This document shows positions 16,129 through 23,846 of a DNA stretch of 64,000 bases, piece by piece (the first letter of the stretch is position 1; each line of letters begins with the position of its first letter). Origin of the DNA: Acidobacteriaceae bacterium (GTDB lineage Bacteria; Acidobacteriota; Terriglobia; Terriglobales; Acidobacteriaceae); assembly GCA_025355505.1 (NCBI GenBank), contig JANXZM010000039.1, forward strand, positions 1 through 64,000, written 5' to 3'. Both the position numbers and the translations under genes were made by a program. Below the pieces are notes generated by a model. It ran no database searches, was not told the origin of the DNA, and worked only from the letters and a program-made list of their open reading frames with translations.

Positions 16129-16674
16129 ATGGCTTGGATCGTTCTGGCAGTCATAGTTCTGTTCGGCATCTTCCTGGTTGCGATGTACAACAGCCTGGTG
16201 CAGTTGCGCGTGCGCTCCGAATCGGCCTGGTCCGACATCGATGTTCAGCTCAAACGCCGCCACGACCTGATTCCAAATCTGGTTGAAACCGTAAAAGGCT
16301 ACGCCGCTCACGAAAAAGATACGTTCGAGAACATCGCGAAATTCCGCTCCATGGCTATGCAGGCCACCGGCCCCGTCGACAAGGCCGCCGCCGAGAATCA
16401 ACTGACTGGCGCGCTCAAAAGCCTGTTTGCGGTGGCTGAAAATTATCCCCAGCTCCAGGCCGCGCAGGAATTCACGCAACTGCAGAATTCTCTAAGTGAA
16501 ATCGAGGATGCAATTCAAAACGCCCGCCGCTATTACAACGCTGTGGTGCGCGACCTGAACACCAAGATTCAATCCTTCCCGACCAACATTCTGGCCGGGA
16601 GTTTCAACTTCCAGCAAAAACAGTTCTTCGAAGCGGCTGCCGCCGATCGCGAACCAGTCGCAGTGAAGTTCTAG
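16129..16674 (+). CDS. lemA: LemA family protein
   Basis: The 181-residue protein has one N-terminal membrane helix (W-I-V-L-A-V-I-V-L-F-G-I-F-L-V-A-M) and the LemA core: Y-N-S-L-V-Q-L-R-V-R, A-W-S-D-I-D-V-Q-L-K-R-R-H-D-L-I-P-N-L-V-E-T-V-K-G, then L-F-A-V-A-E-N-Y-P-Q-L and N-A-R-R-Y-Y-N-A-V-V-R-D-L-N. LemA proteins are membrane proteins of poorly defined role, commonly encoded beside DUF2207 or TPM-domain genes. AGGAGG sits just before the ATG. The DUF2207 gene begins 2 nt after the stop, so the two form an operon. Confidence 0.93.
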   Translation: MAWIVLAVIVLFGIFLVAMYNSLVQLRVRSESAWSDIDVQLKRRHDLIPNLVETVKGYAAHEKDTFENIAKFRSMAMQATGPVDKAAAENQLTGALKSLFAVAENYPQLQAAQEFTQLQNSLSEIEDAIQNARRYYNAVVRDLNTKIQSFPTNILAGSFNFQQKQFFEAAAADREPVAVKF

Positions 16675-16676
16675 GC

Positions 16677-18515
16677 ATGTTGCCCCAGCCTTCGCGCCGT
16701 CAAAAACCGTCGTGCAAGTCTGGTCCGGGCACTCCCCTGCGCCCCTCTGTGTCCTCTGTGCCCCCTGTAGTAAAGCTCTTGCTCTTGCTTCTGGGGTTAC
16801 TGCTAAACCACGTCACCGCCTCTGCCCAGGACCGCAACTGGCACGTTGCCGATTTCAAGGACACCGTCTCCATCGCCGCCGATGGCACTGCTTTGGTCAG
16901 CGAGAAAATCACCCTCGCTTTCGTCGGCGAGTGGCACGGCATCCACCGCACCATTCCGGTCGAGTATCCCGGAGCGCAGGGAACTAACTACACGCTTTTT
17001 CTTGACGTCATCAGCATCACCGACGAAATCGGAAATAAGCTAAAGTACGATTCGAGCAAGTCCGGAGCCTACCGCGATCTCAAAATCTACATTCCGGGCG
17101 CGGTCGACACCACGCGCGTCGTCAACATCGATTACTCCGTCCGCAACGGTGTCCGCTTTTTCGATAGTAACAACGGTAGTAACAACGATAGTTACGCTGA
17201 GTTCTACTGGAACGTGACCGGCAACGATTGGCCCGTTCCCATCGACCATGCCTCGGCCTTCGTGACTCTGCCCGAAAATGCCGCCGGAGGACTGCGCGCT
17301 CAGGCCTTTACCGGCGCCTACGGCTCCCAGCAAAGTGCAGCGACTGCCGAAGTCAAAGGCGCTGACGTTCTCTTCGAAACCACTCAGCCGCTTCCCATGC
17401 GCGGCGGCGTCACCATCGACATTTATATCCCGCGGGGAGTGCTCAAATCTCCGTCCACGCTCACGAAGTTGGGATGGTTTCTGAGCAGTAATCCCATCCT
17501 TTTCCTGCCGCTGTTTACTCTAGCCGCGATGTTTGGGCTCTGGTATTCCGTGGGACGCGATCCCGACCCCGGCGTTTCCGTGGCCCCGCAGTACGAGCCG
17601 CCCAAAGGCCTGTCTCCCGCCGAAGCCGGGACTTTGATCGACGACACCATCCATCCCCGCGACATTACCAGCACCATCGTCGATCTCGCCGTGCGCGGCT
17701 ACATCAAAATCGAAGAAAAAGTTGACACCTTCCTGGTCTTTCACCACAAAGATTATTTATTCCATCTTTTGAAACCGCTCGATCAGTGGGGCCCCGACCT
17801 CATGCCGCACGAACGCGTGATGCTGGAAAATATTTTTCCCGGCGGCGCTGAGGCCCTTTTGTCCAACCTGAAGAATCGCTTCTACACCGTGATTCCCATA
17901 GTGCGTCAGGACATCATGTCTGCGCTCAAGGGCAAGGGCATCTACAATCTCGATCCCGAATCGGCCAATGGCTACAGCATCGTCGCTGCCGTTGTCATCG
18001 CGATTCTCGTGGTCGCCGTGCAAGTCCTCGGCTGGATGAACCTGTTCTATTCCATTCCGCTGGTGATCGGGAGCGTTCTAGTTTCCGCCCTGATCTGGTG
18101 GCTCTTCGCGCGCCAGATGACGGCGAAGACTGTGGCCGGTGCGCGCACCCGCGTCTCTGTCCTCGGATTCCAGGAGTTTATGAACCGCGTCGATGCCGAC
18201 CGCATCAAGCGCATGCCGCCCGACACCTTCGAGAAATTTCTCCCCTACGCTATGGCGCTGGGCGTCGAACACCACTGGGCACAAGCGTTCGACGGAATAA
18301 TAAAAGACCCTCCGAGTTGGTACGTTTCGCCAAACGGCTACACCGGCTTCAGTCCGCTTTTCTTTTCCAGTTCCATGCACAGCATGGCGTCGGACATGCA
18401 CCAGGTCTTCGTCTCCGCCCCCCGAGCCAGTTCCACCGGCTCCGGTTTCAGCGGAGGAGGCGGAGGTGGCTTCTCCGGAGGTGGCTTCGGCGGCGGCGGC
18501 GGCAGCGCCTTCTGA
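16677..18515 (+). CDS. DUF2207 membrane protein with glycine-rich tail
   Basis: The 612-residue protein has a signal sequence ending at A-S-A-Q (about residue 51), then a large extracellular DUF2207 region with H-G-I-H-R-T-I-P-V-E-Y. A membrane helix lies near 270-290, a pair of helices near 430-475, and the tail is almost all Gly/Ser/Phe (18440-18515). The ATG at 16677 gives an unusually long pre-signal stretch, part of which is translated from a family D repeat (16741-16775). In-frame GTGs at about 16749 and 16758 are possible real starts. A short repeat at 17163-17195 encodes S-N-N units. Partner of LemA; function unknown. Confidence 0.88.
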   Translation: MLPQPSRRQKPSCKSGPGTPLRPSVSSVPPVVKLLLLLLGLLLNHVTASAQDRNWHVADFKDTVSIAADGTALVSEKITLAFVGEWHGIHRTIPVEYPGAQGTNYTLFLDVISITDEIGNKLKYDSSKSGAYRDLKIYIPGAVDTTRVVNIDYSVRNGVRFFDSNNGSNNDSYAEFYWNVTGNDWPVPIDHASAFVTLPENAAGGLRAQAFTGAYGSQQSAATAEVKGADVLFETTQPLPMRGGVTIDIYIPRGVLKSPSTLTKLGWFLSSNPILFLPLFTLAAMFGLWYSVGRDPDPGVSVAPQYEPPKGLSPAEAGTLIDDTIHPRDITSTIVDLAVRGYIKIEEKVDTFLVFHHKDYLFHLLKPLDQWGPDLMPHERVMLENIFPGGAEALLSNLKNRFYTVIPIVRQDIMSALKGKGIYNLDPESANGYSIVAAVVIAILVVAVQVLGWMNLFYSIPLVIGSVLVSALIWWLFARQMTAKTVAGARTRVSVLGFQEFMNRVDADRIKRMPPDTFEKFLPYAMALGVEHHWAQAFDGIIKDPPSWYVSPNGYTGFSPLFFSSSMHSMASDMHQVFVSAPRASSTGSGFSGGGGGGFSGGGFGGGGGSAF

Positions 18516-18583
18516 TGTTCCAACGAAAGCTTTGAAAGGGCTTGGCTTGAGCCATGCCGTTAGAACCCGCAACAATACCGGCT

Positions 18584-18941
18584 TTAGCCGCCAAGGGTCG
18601 CTTCTTCCAGCCTGCACTCTTGCGCAAACTTATCCGCCCGCAGCCCCTTGAACGCAGGCGCGCAGCTTCATCCCACCCTCCGCACTCTAATGAGTCCACT
18701 CCGCAAACTTGATTTCAGCAACAAGCTCCGGACGCACGAATTGAACTTTCCACAATCCACCGATCTCGCCATGAAGCGGATTCTGTTTCGTTCTCAGCGG
18801 CTGCAAGCGGGCGGAAATTGCTTTAAGCGTCTTCTGATCGAAGTCCGTTGCAATATTTAAATCCCGATAGTAGCTATATACGACATACACCACTAATACA
18901 TATTTCCCCACTTGAACGCTTGGCGGCATTCGGAAGGACAA
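18584..18941 (-). pseudogene. Remnant of the C-terminal domain of a LigD-type ATP-dependent DNA ligase
   Basis: The minus frame reads K-T-L-K-A-I, L-R-T-K-Q-N-P-L, then V-Q-F-V-R-P-E-L-V-A-E-I-K-F-A-E-W-T-H, which is the conserved closing motif of LigD ligase domains. A TAG follows directly at 18687-18689. Beyond it the protein resumes as S-A-E-G-G-M-K-L-R-A and, after a frame change, F-K-G-L-R-A-D-K-F-A-Q-E-C-R-L-E, ending at a TAA at 18584-18586. No catalytic domain remains upstream, and the first 30 codons do not look like ligase. It is therefore a dead 3' fragment with a stop, a frameshift and a 5' deletion. Confidence 0.8.
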
Positions 18942-19037
18942 GGGATTCTCCGCCGCCCGTGTTAGTTCGGCTAGCTCATAGCAAATCCAGAGTTGCCGTG
19001 ATCACAGGCGGCTGCCGCGCTGCACCAATCGGCCGGA

Positions 19038-20150
19038 CTAATCGGCCATCTTGGCGACATGCACCGCGAAGCCCGTCTTGGGCAGTAGCGACGTTAGCTC
19101 GAATACCTTGAAGCCGTGACCGGTAATTTCCGTCTGGCGATAAATGCCGGGCTCGGTTTCGGAGGTTTCGTGGCGGCCCTCCAACTCGTTGACAAACTTC
19201 TGCGCGTCTTTGAGGCTGGATTCTCCGCCTTTGGCACGCGTCACCACGGCCTCGGTGGCATAGGAGCGGGCCAGCTTCGGCCAATACTTTTGCAGCAGTT
19301 GGGTGCTCGCGAAAATGTCAGCCCAGACAATTTCTCCGTTCACGGCAACCACTACGCCCACGGCATGCTTATCGCGCAGTTGGCGGATCACGCTTTCGTA
19401 GCTGCGTTGCATCGGTTCGGCGACAGCATCGACCTGCTTTTGAACTTCTCTATTGTCCATAACGCGGGCGTAAGAACTTTCAGCGTTCACCGCGGGAGCG
19501 GCGCCGGTTACCTCTACGCTCTCCGCCATGGCGTGCTGTGAACTGCGGACGCTGTCCCACACTTGCTGCTGATCTTTCGCGGCCATCGCCTTGCTGCGCA
19601 CGACGGGAGCGGCGAGAAGACCAACCGCACTGCCTCCCCTGTTGCTGAATTCGTATTTACCGTTCGCCGCCACCCAACGTCCGGGCTCGACGCAGAAGAC
19701 ACTGAGGTCGACCGGATCGCTTTCCGCGGGCACGATGCGGTCTTTCCCGATGACGCGGTCCTGCTTGCCGCCAGTTACTATCTCGCCCGCGAGGAGTAAC
19801 AGTGGGCGCTTCGAGTTATTGACCAGGATTAGCCGATTCACCTCCGCATCGCGTACGGGATGCATGATTGCCGGTTCGTTGGGACGGTGACGGATGAGGC
19901 CCCGCGCCTGGCCGGCTTCTGTCACCACAACGTCGCCGCTGCGCAGGCCTTCATCCAGAGTGAGAAACTCTGCCGTCTCATACGACTTACTGGCTGCAAT
20001 GGGAAAGACGGTCAGGTTACCGCTGTGAATGGGGCTGAGCAGCGCATAACCAGACGCTGGTGCTACTTCGCCTGCCTGCAGCAGGCACGGGATGACAACA
20101 TTCGCCACAACTAACAGAGCGATTCCAGTAACCGCGATGGCCAACCGCAT
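19038..20150 (-). CDS. Exported ARPP-1-like (DUF6569) protein
   Basis: The 370-residue protein has a signal peptide (A-V-T-G-I-A-L-L-V-V-A-N-V-V-I-P). The central motif L-V-N-N-S-K-R-P-L-L-L-L-A-G-E-I-V-T-G-G-K-Q-D-R-V-I, followed by V-F-C-V-E-P-G-R-W, fits, from memory, the ARPP-1 domain (DUF6569), named for association with ADP-ribosylglycohydrolases and rhodanese phosphatases. The C-terminal half ends with G-H-G-F-K-V-F-E. Function is unknown. It is divergent from the sigma factor gene across a 217-bp gap. An exported form is unusual for a domain proposed to act on nucleotide signals. Confidence 0.72.
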   Translation of the reverse strand: MRLAIAVTGIALLVVANVVIPCLLQAGEVAPASGYALLSPIHSGNLTVFPIAASKSYETAEFLTLDEGLRSGDVVVTEAGQARGLIRHRPNEPAIMHPVRDAEVNRLILVNNSKRPLLLLAGEIVTGGKQDRVIGKDRIVPAESDPVDLSVFCVEPGRWVAANGKYEFSNRGGSAVGLLAAPVVRSKAMAAKDQQQVWDSVRSSQHAMAESVEVTGAAPAVNAESSYARVMDNREVQKQVDAVAEPMQRSYESVIRQLRDKHAVGVVVAVNGEIVWADIFASTQLLQKYWPKLARSYATEAVVTRAKGGESSLKDAQKFVNELEGRHETSETEPGIYRQTEITGHGFKVFELTSLLPKTGFAVHVAKMAD

Positions 20151-20367
20151 AATTCAACCTCCCGGCAGTAAAGACAGCTGTAAAGACGCCGATCCTCCCG
20201 TGTACGCGCGGTGCTCTGCGTGTGCCGCTGCCCCGGCACGCCAAGATAGAGCGCGCCGGGGGGACTCAATCGCGAGTCTTCCAGGAGTGTCTTTCTCTGC
20301 TCGCTGATCGAAGAACGCACGATTTATTCTTCCTTGCGTCGAAAAAATTGCTAGCATCATCTGGGAC

Positions 20368-21333
20368 ATGCCACGGGGGTACATGCTAAGGTCCGACCAA
20401 TCCGTCCAAGGAGAAGACGCCGCCGCGGCGCTTTACGAGCGCAGCGGGGCGGCGGCGTACGGCGTGGGCGCCGAGCAGTTCTCGGCAATCCTCGATGAAA
20501 TTCTGCGCAAGCATCTTCACCAGATTTCGGCCTCAAGTTCGGCACCCAATTCGGCTCACGCTTCGACCGAACAGAAGGCTGACTTCTGCGCCGGGCTGCG
20601 CCTGGAAGAGCTGGCTCTGGCGCGCGCATGTGCTGCGGGAAACGAGCGGGCGTGGCAGGACTTCATCAGCCGCTACCGGCAGAAGCTGCACGGCATGGCG
20701 ATGCACATTACGCGCGACGGCGCCCACGCCGCGGAGTTGGCCGATTCGCTGTTTGCGGATCTGTATGGCGTGAACGCACGCGATGGAGTACGCAGTTCTA
20801 AGCTCGCGTCCTATACCGGGCGCGGTTCGCTCGAAGGGTGGTTACGCACGGTGATGGCGCAGGAGTTCATCAATCGCTATCGCAAGCAGAAGCGCACGGT
20901 CAGCCTGGAAGAGCAGACGGAAGCGGGTGTGCAGTTTGCGGCGGCGGCTCCTGAACCTGCGTGCACTTCAGACCAACGGCTGGAAGCGGCAACCGACGAG
21001 GCGCTGGCGGAACTTTCGTCAGAGGACCGGTTTACGCTGGCGTCCTATTATCTGGATGGGCGGACGCTGGCCGAAATTGCACGCGCGCTGGGGCTGCATG
21101 AGTCGAGCGTGAGCCGGCGGCTCGATCGGCTCTCGACGGGGCTCCGGAAGCGCATTCTGGCGGGGCTGCGCACACAGGGAATGAGCCCTGCCCAGGCTGC
21201 GGAAGCGCTGGAAACCGACGTGCGGGACCTACAGTTGAATTTGCGCTCGCGTTTGACGCAAGATTCGGGGGCGAAAACGTTCCTTGAGGGAAAGTCCCCA
21301 GCGCCAAGAACCGACGACGGAAGCACGGACTAA
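20368..21333 (+). CDS. RNA polymerase sigma-70 family factor (ECF-like)
   Basis: The 321-residue protein has a sigma-2 region (about 95-170: A-C-A-A-G-N-E-R-A-W-Q-D-F-I-S-R-Y, then G-S-L-E-G-W-L-R-T-V-M-A-Q-E-F-I-N-R-Y-R) and a sigma-4 helix-turn-helix near 225-275 (L-A-E-I-A-R-A-L-G-L-H-E-S-S-V-S-R-R-L). It carries an extra N-terminal stretch of about 85 residues and a C-terminal tail of about 45, making it longer than classic ECF factors. The next gene starts 6 nt after its stop and encodes a zinc-finger membrane protein, the usual anti-sigma arrangement. ATG at 20368. Confidence 0.88.
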   Translation: MPRGYMLRSDQSVQGEDAAAALYERSGAAAYGVGAEQFSAILDEILRKHLHQISASSSAPNSAHASTEQKADFCAGLRLEELALARACAAGNERAWQDFISRYRQKLHGMAMHITRDGAHAAELADSLFADLYGVNARDGVRSSKLASYTGRGSLEGWLRTVMAQEFINRYRKQKRTVSLEEQTEAGVQFAAAAPEPACTSDQRLEAATDEALAELSSEDRFTLASYYLDGRTLAEIARALGLHESSVSRRLDRLSTGLRKRILAGLRTQGMSPAQAAEALETDVRDLQLNLRSRLTQDSGAKTFLEGKSPAPRTDDGSTD

Positions 21334-21339
21334 CGGAAG

Positions 21340-22686
21340 ATGACTGAAGTACCCAAAATCGTGTATGACCGCCTGCGGGCTGCTTCGCTGGAGCGAGCTT
21401 TACCGGAGCGAGCTTTACCGCAGCAAGCAGCGCCCGAGCCAGCGCATCCGGATGCGGATCTGCTGACGGCTTTTGCCGAACAGGCGCTTTCGGCAACCGA
21501 GCGCGAAGACGTGATCGGGCACCTGGCGCTCTGCGGAGACTGCCGCGAGGTGATCGCTCTCGCGCTTCCGGCCGCGGACCCAGTGGGCGCTCCGATTGCC
21601 GCCGATACTGAAGCGGCTCGGGCAATGGCAGTTTCGACGAAGTCTAAGAGAGGCTGGCTGACCTCACAAGCATTTGCCTGGCCAAGTCTGCGCTGGGCCG
21701 CGCTGGCAGCGGGGGTTGCGGTGGCTGCTTCGGTGCTTCTGATGCACCCGGGAAAACTGAATCAGGCAACGCTGCCTTCCGCAACGCCGCAGGTCGCCAC
21801 TACTGTGCCGCCAGCTTCCGACTCGCGGCTCGCGTCGTCGCCGATGGCAAAGTCGTCCGCCGACCTATCGGCAGCCTTGGCTCAAACCGGTGAAGCACGA
21901 TTTAACGCGAAATCGCCGTGGTCCAAGAAAGCTGCCAGTGAACAGGCGGTGACGGCGGCGCGAGCGAAGCAAGGAATATTGCTCGCTGACAATAAGCCTG
22001 ACAATCGGAAAGACGCGGCCACGGCAGACAAGCCGTCGCCAGCGCTGTCCACCGGGGCGGCGGCGCTCGATAAAACAATCGTTGGAAGGCCGAGTGAAGT
22101 CGTTGAAGTTACTGCAGAATCCCCCACAGTGCAGGCAGAGGTCTCTGCCGACGACCGACGGAGGGCGCGGAGCAACGCACCGGCGATCGAAAAGGCAAAG
22201 CCGGCGCGGCGGACCGAAACCGGGCAGATGCAGAACACCATCTCGGCTAACATCGGCGAGCTCCCTCGTCAGGCCAAAAATGAGGTGCCGCTCACGAAAC
22301 AAGAGTCGCCAGCAAGCCAGCCTTTGGCGCGCAATGTCACCTGGGCGATTAAGACGGGCATACTGCAACGGTCACTGGACAGTGGCCAGAGCTGGCAAAA
22401 CGCCTTGCGCGCCGATCATTCATTGCTGTGCTACGCAAGTCACGACGAGGATGTATGGGCGGGCGGACAGGCGGGCAAGCTTTTCCACTCGTCCGACGGC
22501 GGAGTAACTTGGATGCAGGTGCAAGCTTCCGTCAAGGGCCAGGCACTTACCTCCGACGTCACTCACATTGATGTGCGGAGTGATGCGCGCGGCGATGCAC
22601 ACGGCCTGGCGGAGATTGTACTTTCCACTCGCAACAACGAAACCTGGAGCAGCTTGGACGCCGGAAAAACCTGGGAGAAAAAGTGA
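21340..22686 (+). CDS. Anti-sigma-like zinc-finger membrane protein with a YCF48-type C-terminus
   Basis: Residues 35-70 (H-P-D-A-D-L-L and H-L-A-L-C-G-D-C-R) form a zinc-finger anti-sigma motif with H-x3-C-x2-C. A membrane helix lies near 125-140, then a long Ala/Lys/Pro linker. The end (about 340-448) has repeats such as S-L-D-S-G-Q-S-W-Q, S-S-D-G-G-V-T-W and S-L-D-A-G-K-T-W, typical of YCF48/BNR-type propeller blades. The linker contains V-V-E-V-T-A-E-S-P-T-V-Q-A, a motif common in acidobacterial TonB-dependent proteins. A perfect 15-bp tandem repeat is at 21391-21420. The stop overlaps the next gene (GTGA). Confidence 0.8.
   Translation: MTEVPKIVYDRLRAASLERALPERALPQQAAPEPAHPDADLLTAFAEQALSATEREDVIGHLALCGDCREVIALALPAADPVGAPIAADTEAARAMAVSTKSKRGWLTSQAFAWPSLRWAALAAGVAVAASVLLMHPGKLNQATLPSATPQVATTVPPASDSRLASSPMAKSSADLSAALAQTGEARFNAKSPWSKKAASEQAVTAARAKQGILLADNKPDNRKDAATADKPSPALSTGAAALDKTIVGRPSEVVEVTAESPTVQAEVSADDRRRARSNAPAIEKAKPARRTETGQMQNTISANIGELPRQAKNEVPLTKQESPASQPLARNVTWAIKTGILQRSLDSGQSWQNALRADHSLLCYASHDEDVWAGGQAGKLFHSSDGGVTWMQVQASVKGQALTSDVTHIDVRSDARGDAHGLAEIVLSTRNNETWSSLDAGKTWEKK
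21391..21420. repeat. 15-bp tandem repeat in the anti-sigma-like gene
   Basis: GAGCGAGCTTTACCG occurs twice in perfect tandem, coding for E-R-A-L-P twice in frame. Confidence 0.9.
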
Positions 22687-23619
22687 TCCGGTTGTTTCTG
22701 ACGGTCAGCCTTGCAGCTTTTCTCTCGGTCGGCAGTTTCGCACAACCGCCCAAAGAGCCGCTTCGTCCGGAGTGGTGCCGCCAGCTGCCAAGGCCGGAGT
22801 ACGGCAGATTAGAACGCGTTCTGCGCGATGAACCGTGGTTTGAAATCTACCGCATTCGTCCGGGCGTGTTCGCCATCTACGAGCCGAAGCAATTTGAAGA
22901 AGTCATCTCCTATCTGACTTCTTGGTGAGAAACGCGCCCTGCTGTTTGACACGGGTCTGGGCGTGGGAAGGATCAGCGCGACCGTCGCCAGACTCACGCC
23001 TTTGCCGGTGACCGTCATCAACTCGCACACACACTTCGATCACGTTGGTGGCAACGCCGAGTTTCAGGAGATATGGAATCGCGATCTACCCTACACGCGT
23101 CAGAACATGCGCGGGGAAAGCAACGTTTATTCGCGCGATGCGCTTGCCCCCGAGCGTCTGTGCGGAGCGCTGCCCACGGGCACAAGTTCCAAATCGTATT
23201 CGATCCGTCCGTGGAGGAGTACGCACACTTTGCAGGACGGCGAACGGGTTAACCTTGGCGGACGCGAACTGAAAGTGATTTTTACGCCTGGACACACACC
23301 GGATTCCCTGGCCCTTCTCGATCGCAAGAACGGATTGCTTTTTACCGGAGACAGCTTTTATCCCGGCCCGATTTACCTTTTGGTTCCGGAAACCGACTTC
23401 GCCGCCTACGCGCGATCCGTCCAGCGGCTGGCTACGCTGGAAGCTCAAATCAAGTTGCTTCTGCCGGCGCACAACCTGCCGGTTGCCGAGCCGTTTTATT
23501 TGAAGCGCCTCGCCGATGCCGTCCAGCAGGTGCAACACGGCCAGGCTAAAAGCCGGGTAACCGAGGGCCACCGGGAATACTCTTTTGGTGGCTTTTCCCT
23601 TTTACTTTTAGACAGATAG
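22683..23619 (+). pseudogene. Secreted metallo-beta-lactamase fold hydrolase, frameshifted
   Basis: A first frame (GTG at 22683, 81 codons, signal peptide L-F-L-T-V-S-L-A-A-F-L-S-V-G-S-F-A) stops at 22926-22928. A second frame continues the same fold with G-E-K-R-A-L-L-F-D-T-G, N-S-H-T-H-F-D-H-V-G-G-N, P-G-H-T-P-D-S-L and F-T-G-D-S-F to 23619. Skipping one base near 22920 rejoins them as S-Y-L-T-L-G-E-K-R, so one extra nucleotide (probably a T in ACTTCTT) broke the gene. It overlaps the anti-sigma-like gene by 4 nt and was the third gene of the sigma operon. A sequencing error is possible. Confidence 0.8.
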
Positions 23620-23639
23620 CGTCCAGTGGCTCGGCAAGG

Positions 23640-23806
23640 TGAGGTTACCTCCGCGCATGACCCCGCGGTACCCACTTGCGAGCTTTACATTACGAAGGTG
23701 ACATTTACAGTGGGGCCAAGTGGACATAGGATGAGCACGTGGTTTGGCAGTTCTGGGGGAGGACTGCCGAAGGCGTCCTGAGCGTAACCGCTTAGGGCGT
23801 TTTTTA
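23640..23806 (+). ncRNA. Possible structured small RNA or long 3' leader ending in a terminator
   Basis: This gap of about 225 bp has no coding character. It contains two adjacent hairpins: GGCAGTTCT/AGGACTGCC with a GGGGG loop at about 23743-23767, and the terminator at 23773-23805. It could be the 3' untranslated region of the sigma operon or an independent RNA. I could not match it to a known RNA class by eye. Confidence 0.35.
23773..23805 (+). terminator. Rho-independent terminator
   Basis: GCGTCCTGAGCG pairs with CGCTTAGGGCGT (12 pairs, three of them G-U) across a TAAC tetraloop and is followed directly by T6. It reads on the plus strand and would end the sigma operon or the possible RNA before it. 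Confidence 0.8.
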
Positions 23807-23846
23807 TTGCGCTCAACAATTCGTCGGACAAGAAGGTTTCTCAAGC

